From: JBIQLO01 sp044464175
Lineage (GTDB): Bacteria > Planctomycetota > Phycisphaerae > Tepidisphaerales > Tepidisphaeraceae
Length of the DNA stretch: 8,992 nt
NCBI GenBank assembly: GCA_044464175.1
Contig: JBIQLO010000167.1
Span: 1 to 8,992 of the forward strand
Direction of reading: 5' to 3'
The stretch's first letter is position 1; each line of letters starts with the position of its first letter. The notes below the pieces were generated by a model. That model was not told where the DNA came from. It made no database searches and was given only the letters and a program-made list of their open reading frames with translations. The translations under genes were made by a program, and so were the position numbers. Positions 4,891-8,992 of this stretch are shown here, one piece after another.

Positions 4891-6756
4891 TCAGGCGTAG
4901 CTATGGAGCCCGACCAGGAAGTAATTGACGCCAATCCAGTTGATGAGCATGACGATGAAGCCGAAGATGCTCAGCACCGCGGTCCACCAGGCCTTGTCCT
5001 TGGTGGTCACGCGGACATGGACGACGATCAGGTAGACGATCCACGTCACCAGCGCGAAGGTCTCCTTCGGGTCCCAGCCCCAGGGGCGGCCCCAGGATTC
5101 ATCCGCCCAGATCGCCCCGCAGATGATCCCCACGCCCAGCGTCCAGAACGCCAGTTGCAGGACCACCAGGTTGCACTGGTCGAGCCGAGAGAGAAATCCC
5201 TTGTTTTCCTCGACCGCCAGGGCCGTTTCGGCCGCGCGGGCAGCAGCGCGGGATTCCACCCGGCCGGCGGGGATGAAGAAGAGCCTTGCCAGACTCTGGG
5301 ACCAGCTCAGGGCAACCGCCCCGCCGCCGGCGGCGATGTCTTCCAGGCTCCGCGGCTCATAGGCCCCGGCCGCGTCGGCCGAAAGGAGCCGCCCCGGCAC
5401 GCGCGAAAGGGTGCCGTGATGGCGGTAGTACTTGAGCAGCCACCAGGCCGACAGGAGAAAGCCCATGGCGATCAGGGCGTAGGAGGCGGTCACCAGCGTC
5501 ACGTGGATGTAGAGCCAATAGCTCATCAGCACGCCGTTGACGGGGTTGATCTGTCCGCCCAGATCGCGCCCGGCCACGAAGGGGGCGGCAAACAGGGCGA
5601 TGAGCGAAAGCCATCCCACGAAGCTGGAACTGGCGCCGAAGATGGAGCGGGGTTTGTAGAACTCCAGGATCAGGCCCACCGCGCAGCCGAACCAGGCCGC
5701 GAACATGACGCTTTCAAACTGGTTCTTGATCGGGATGCTCCCCACCAGCCACCAGCGGATCGCGATGCCGGCGGTGTGGACAAGGAAGCCGAGGATGAAC
5801 AGGCGCAGCCCCCAGAGCCGCAGGCGCTGGCTGTCGGAGCGGGCAGCCATCAGGAACAGCACGAAAGCGATGAAATAGACCGCCGCGCCGGGAATGGTCA
5901 TCTTGGCCAGGCGGTCATAGACCACCTCGACCTGCCGCTTGACCAGGGGCGGGTAGAGCCCGGGATTCACCTGCGGCAGCAACTGGGCCAGCGCCGCCAC
6001 TTCCTTGTTGACGGCGACGGCATTCTGGGCCCGCCAGGAGTCACGCATCCGCAGGAGTGTGTCGCCGATCTGCTGGAGCAGCGCGGTCTGCCCGTCGTAA
6101 CCGGGGGTGGGCGCCGGGGGCTTGCCCTCGTTGGCCTGGAGCGTCTGGACCCAGGCCGGCACATTGCCGATCACATCGCCGAAGGAGTGCCAATTGGTCT
6201 GGTCGGCCGCCTTTGGTCCCGGCGGCAGGATTTTCAAAAAGGCGAGGTTCGGCAGAAAGAGTTCCTGAAGATTGCCCGCGGCGACGAACACCTCGCCGAC
6301 GGCCTTGGACTTGAAGACGGCCGACGCCTGCTGCTGCATCATGAAGGCCTGGACATCGTGGCTGTTCCACAAGGCCAGGGAGATGGTTCCTTCCTTGAGG
6401 ATGCGCTGCTTTTCGGCCTCGCTGAGGGAGGGAATCTGCTGCATGTCCTCGCGCAGGGGAACGTTGCGGACGCGGATCAGGTCGGCGTCCTGGTAGTTTT
6501 CCGGGCGGAAGGACATGTCCAGCACGCTGTAGAGAGGGGCCTGTCCTTTGATGGCGCTGCGCCCCGTGATGGCGTAGAGCGTCTGGCGGGCGAAGGTCTC
6601 CATCGTCTTGATGGTCATCTTGTGCTGGATGGCGACCGTCTCCAGCGGCTTGAGGTTCAGCTTCGCGGCAAAGTCATCCGCCGCCCTCACCTGCGCCAGC
6701 CCACCCGCCAGTGTGGCCGCCGCAACAATCCATCCGATGAGTTTATTTGCATTCAT
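4891..6756 (-). CDS. ccsA: cytochrome c biogenesis protein CcsA (ResC type) with N-terminal periplasmic domain
   Basis: This is the haem-handling subunit of System II cytochrome c maturation. It carries haem across the cytoplasmic membrane and, with ResB, attaches it to CXXCH apocytochromes on the outer face. The diagnostic tryptophan-rich WWD segment WADESWGRPWGWDPKE is at 550-565, followed by TFALVTWIVYLIVVHVR. Histidines placed to serve as haem ligands are His327, His418, His580 and His618 (in GLHSYA). I see eight hydrophobic segments, at about 289-306, 317-338, 347-365, 377-395, 407-442 (long), 529-550, 567-583 and 591-615. Residues 1-26 look like a signal peptide or anchor, and 27-285 form a soluble domain opening VAIQHKMTIKTMETFARQTL (41-60). 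That resembles the domain found before CcsA in planctomycete and Bacteroidetes-type proteins; the comparison is from memory. A loop of about 85 residues (445-528) separates two helices. The gene starts 24 bp after resB; no strong Shine-Dalgarno is seen. Confidence 0.95.
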   Translation of the reverse strand: MNANKLIGWIVAAATLAGGLAQVRAADDFAAKLNLKPLETVAIQHKMTIKTMETFARQTLYAITGRSAIKGQAPLYSVLDMSFRPENYQDADLIRVRNVPLREDMQQIPSLSEAEKQRILKEGTISLALWNSHDVQAFMMQQQASAVFKSKAVGEVFVAAGNLQELFLPNLAFLKILPPGPKAADQTNWHSFGDVIGNVPAWVQTLQANEGKPPAPTPGYDGQTALLQQIGDTLLRMRDSWRAQNAVAVNKEVAALAQLLPQVNPGLYPPLVKRQVEVVYDRLAKMTIPGAAVYFIAFVLFLMAARSDSQRLRLWGLRLFILGFLVHTAGIAIRWWLVGSIPIKNQFESVMFAAWFGCAVGLILEFYKPRSIFGASSSFVGWLSLIALFAAPFVAGRDLGGQINPVNGVLMSYWLYIHVTLVTASYALIAMGFLLSAWWLLKYYRHHGTLSRVPGRLLSADAAGAYEPRSLEDIAAGGGAVALSWSQSLARLFFIPAGRVESRAAARAAETALAVEENKGFLSRLDQCNLVVLQLAFWTLGVGIICGAIWADESWGRPWGWDPKETFALVTWIVYLIVVHVRVTTKDKAWWTAVLSIFGFIVMLINWIGVNYFLVGLHSYA

Positions 6757-6780
6757 GGCTATCTGCTTCTGCTGTTGGAT

Positions 6781-8820
6781 TCACACTTCGACGGCGGCTT
6801 CGGTTTTCAGCCGTCCCCTGGCGGCCGCCTCGGCCAGAGCTTTGGCCTTCATGCGCCGGATGATGATCGGCTTGACGTAGAACGCGTAGATCAGGCCCAC
6901 CGCCATCATCAGGCAGCCGACGATCATGGTCCACATCCCGGATCGGTTGCCGATGCCCAGGATCGTCCAGCGCTGGCCGTTGGGGTCCCAGCCGGACTGG
7001 AAGATCGTCCACTCGCCGTGGTCGAAATGGACCGGCTCGTTCATGTGGGCCACGCCGGTGAAGGCCGGCTCCTTGCCGGTGACGTCCTCGACGACCAGGG
7101 TCGATTTGAAGTCGCGGAAGGGACCGTTGAGGTTTTCGCTGCCAGGGTAGCGCACCAGCTCAAACTTTTTGAGCGTGATGCGCATGGGCATGGGACGGCG
7201 GCGATTGCCCAGTTGCAGTTCCAGCATCGCATCGGTGCCGGGCAACTGGATGACCGGCCCGTTCCAGAGCGTTTCATACGGCTGGTCGGAGAAGGGGACA
7301 TTCACCTCCTTGACGAAATCGCCCATGCTCACGCGGACGCGGATCACCTGGAGGCTGCCGGCCTGGCTGAGATTGCGCTCCTGCTGGGCCTTGGGAACGG
7401 CAACCACGCGCTCGACGCGCTTCACGTGGTTTTTACGCTCAAAGTGCATGGTCCAGGTTTCGCCGTTCACGCTGATCCCCAAGTCGCCGCCGGCGGCGGG
7501 GATGGTGCGGGTCTGGATCGGCCGGTTCAGGCTCGTGCGCAGATCGACAATCTTGTCGTCGTTGCTGGTGATCAGGATGTGTTTTTCGGGCTCATTGGAC
7601 GGGGCCAAGTGGTCGGGGTCGTTGAAGGTGTAGGCGGTCTGGAGCTTGTCATCCAGCGGGTGGGTCTGGCGTTTGCCCATCGGGCCGCTGCCGGGGACGT
7701 TCAATTTCCAGTCGGTGACCGGTCGGCCGGGGATCACCTGCCGGCGGAATTTATTGCCGTCGGGCGTGGTGACCATCATGGTCAGCAGCTGGACGATCTG
7801 CTTATCGATGGTGGGAAAGGCGGGATTGAAGTTCTCGATGGCCAGGGAGTAACCGGTCTTGCCCAGGGGATAGTCCGTGCCCGGTTCCACATGGAGTGTC
7901 TGGTGAAAATCGCCAATCGTGACCTGGAGGGTATGGATGTTCCTGGCCGAGGCGATGAGGTGGTCGATGTGCTTGGGGTCGTCGAGGTGGCGGTGCTCGA
8001 ACTCGACGCCCTCCATGCTCTTGGCGGCATGCTGCGGGTCGGAGGCCATGAGCCAGGCCTGGCCGGTCTGACCATTGTGGGGATCGGCCATCATCACGCG
8101 GACGGCCACGTTGTTGGACTGGGGATCCTCCACAAACCCGGACTGGATATTGGCATAGGGCCAGTAGCCGATCACATCGAGCTTGAGGGGGGCCGGAAGC
8201 TGGAACTCCTCATCGAGCGGGCGCTGAACGAGCTTGCCCGTTTCGGGGTCCTTCATGCGGAGGGCGGGCCGAATGCCGCGCAGGTCCGGGCGGTCGAGGT
8301 AGTCGCTGTTGCCCAGCTCGGGCGCGTACACGTGATAGCGGGGGAGGGACCAGAGCACATCCTGCCCGACGTTGATCCCGCTGAGGCGCACGTAGAGCGC
8401 GCGATCGGTGCCATCGTAGAAGTGATCGACAGTCTGGCCCAGCGGGACGATGACCTGTCCTTCGATCTTGTAGGTGTAGTAATAGGCCATTCCGGCGATC
8501 AGGACGATGATGCCGGCGTGGACGCACCAGACGCCATAGCGGGGTGGGGTGAAGGGGATGCGTTCGATGGTGACGGTGGCGAGGGTCCAGACCAGCAAGG
8601 CCATCATCACCTTGAGCGGCCAGGCATTGAAGAACTGCAGGTCGCTCATCTCGAAGTGGGCGCGGACGCTGGGGAAGCCGGAGCCGATGGCGATATAGAC
8701 CGCGATCAGCGCCATGAGCGCGATCCCGAACGGCACGCTGGCCAGGGTGTGCCGGTACAATTTGTGGAGGAACGTAAGCACTTTGGATGAGAGTGTATGC
8801 CAATTTATCCGTCTTGACAC
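6781..8820 (-). CDS. resB: cytochrome c biogenesis protein ResB-like (System II)
   Basis: ResB is the large-loop membrane partner of CcsA in System II cytochrome c synthesis. The 679-residue product has the expected topology: three N-terminal membrane helices (about 25-46, 67-87 and 95-116), a long extracytoplasmic region (about 117-625) and one C-terminal helix (628-649) with a short basic tail. His101 in VWCVHAGIIVLIAGMA lies in helix three where the family has a conserved histidine. Before the last helix, IFQSGWDPNGQRWTILGIG (606-624) matches the family's Q..WDP.G pattern. The periplasmic part is larger than in typical ResB proteins of about 450-550 residues. The chosen start is GTG at 8818-8820, with AAAAGG overlapping it; no ATG offers a better site before the first helix. 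The frame stays open upstream to the window edge, so the N-terminus may be longer. It is first in the visible operon, followed by ccsA. Confidence 0.92.
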   Translation of the reverse strand: MSRRINWHTLSSKVLTFLHKLYRHTLASVPFGIALMALIAVYIAIGSGFPSVRAHFEMSDLQFFNAWPLKVMMALLVWTLATVTIERIPFTPPRYGVWCVHAGIIVLIAGMAYYYTYKIEGQVIVPLGQTVDHFYDGTDRALYVRLSGINVGQDVLWSLPRYHVYAPELGNSDYLDRPDLRGIRPALRMKDPETGKLVQRPLDEEFQLPAPLKLDVIGYWPYANIQSGFVEDPQSNNVAVRVMMADPHNGQTGQAWLMASDPQHAAKSMEGVEFEHRHLDDPKHIDHLIASARNIHTLQVTIGDFHQTLHVEPGTDYPLGKTGYSLAIENFNPAFPTIDKQIVQLLTMMVTTPDGNKFRRQVIPGRPVTDWKLNVPGSGPMGKRQTHPLDDKLQTAYTFNDPDHLAPSNEPEKHILITSNDDKIVDLRTSLNRPIQTRTIPAAGGDLGISVNGETWTMHFERKNHVKRVERVVAVPKAQQERNLSQAGSLQVIRVRVSMGDFVKEVNVPFSDQPYETLWNGPVIQLPGTDAMLELQLGNRRRPMPMRITLKKFELVRYPGSENLNGPFRDFKSTLVVEDVTGKEPAFTGVAHMNEPVHFDHGEWTIFQSGWDPNGQRWTILGIGNRSGMWTMIVGCLMMAVGLIYAFYVKPIIIRRMKAKALAEAAARGRLKTEAAVEV

Positions 8821-8880
8821 CTTTTGCAGTTGAACAAATTGTCGCAGGGTGGCGCGGGAGCCTGGGGTGGGGGCAGTGGG

Positions 8881-8976
8881 TTGGGTTCGTTGGGAAATAC
8901 GCGCCTTGGGTTCGGTGGGGGAAATCTTGGATTCTGAAGCGCCAGAGGGGATTTGGGTTTGGTTCGTTTGGGTTCG
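8881..8976 (-). repeat. TTGGGTTCG repeats in the resB upstream region
   Basis: The nine-mer TTGGGTTCG (CGAACCCAA on the resB strand) occurs at 8881-8889, 8906-8914 and 8968-8976. Read on the resB strand, the surrounding 8880-8992 is G-poor and rich in A and C, as is the leader of the plus-strand aminotransferase gene. The spacings (25 and 62) are irregular, so an ordered operator array is not supported. Confidence 0.5.
8938..8974 (-). repeat. 37-bp leader repeat, copy C (upstream of resB)
   Basis: On the minus strand this matches 1389-1425: a 22-base identical block (8953-8974), a slightly altered TCCC-rich link, then CTGGCGCT (8938-8945). It lies about 120 bp upstream of the resB GTG and points the same way relative to resB as copy A does relative to the aminotransferase gene. 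The two genes are on opposite strands, so the shared orientation relative to the gene is more informative than a simple direct repeat. Confidence 0.7.
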
Positions 8977-8992
8977 TTGGTATTGAGAAAGC

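Noticed and set aside
4885..4896. GCCTG/CAGGC palindrome at the convergent ends of the dipeptidase and ccsA genes as a shared terminator
   Set aside because: The stem is only 5 bp with a 2-base loop and has no T-run on either strand; it also overlaps the ccsA stop codon.
4903..8790. A 1,295-codon open frame on the plus strand opposite ccsA and resB
   Set aside because: It is antisense to two well-supported membrane protein genes and spans both plus their junction. Its product is Asp/Gly/His/Val-rich with no domain feature. GC-rich codon choice in the true genes removes stops from this antisense frame, so it is a composition artefact.
8814..8842. TTGACA at 8814-8819 as a plus-strand promoter
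   Set aside because: The hexamer is perfect, but no good -10 box lies about 17 bases downstream, and it would drive transcription away from any visible plus-strand gene.

Overview
The window is a GC-rich bacterial chromosome segment with six protein-coding genes and three gene-poor stretches of unusual composition. The best taxonomic guess is a planctomycete or a related member of the PVC group. That guess rests on a System II cytochrome c maturation pair whose CcsA carries a large N-terminal periplasmic domain, on a DegT-type aminotransferase opening with LAIDGGPKT, and on long G-poor leaders with little Shine-Dalgarno use. It is inference; no rRNA or marker gene is present to settle it. No mobile-element gene, CRISPR array, tRNA or rRNA was found.

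Layout. 1-248 holds a REP-like hairpin (4-51) and the leader of the first gene. 249-971 (+) is an unrecognised three-helix membrane protein. 972-1617 is a non-coding stretch of about 650 bp: three palindromes at 1008-1178, two of them inverted copies of one another, then a C-rich, G-poor leader containing a repeat that recurs at the right edge of the window. 1618-4870 (+) carries three genes in a row: a DegT/DnrJ/EryC1/StrS PLP aminotransferase, a PaaI-type hotdog thioesterase and an M20 metallodipeptidase. Gaps of 78 and 67 bp allow co-transcription but do not prove it. On the opposite strand, convergent with the dipeptidase, resB (6781-8820) and ccsA (4891-6756) form a tight operon with a 24-bp gap. 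The remaining 8821-8992 is the resB upstream region, or possibly part of its coding sequence.

How the genes work together. ResB and CcsA together make the System II haem export and cytochrome c synthase complex in the cytoplasmic membrane; the thiol-reducing partners (ResA/CcsX and CcdA) are not in the window. The three plus-strand enzymes have no obvious shared pathway. Each is a general type (sugar or secondary-metabolite aminotransferase, acyl-CoA thioesterase, dipeptidase), so their adjacency may only reflect housekeeping clustering.

What stands out is non-coding. The strongest item is a long, almost perfect hairpin filling the gap between the aminotransferase and the thioesterase, with a good Shine-Dalgarno sequence directly on its 5' side and nine bases between its 3' side and the thioesterase ATG. 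This is the geometry expected if the hairpin brings a distant ribosome-binding site to the start codon. The second item is a 37-bp repeat shared by the leaders of the aminotransferase and of resB, in the same orientation relative to each gene. I see no evidence for a new multi-gene system such as a defence or secretion locus.
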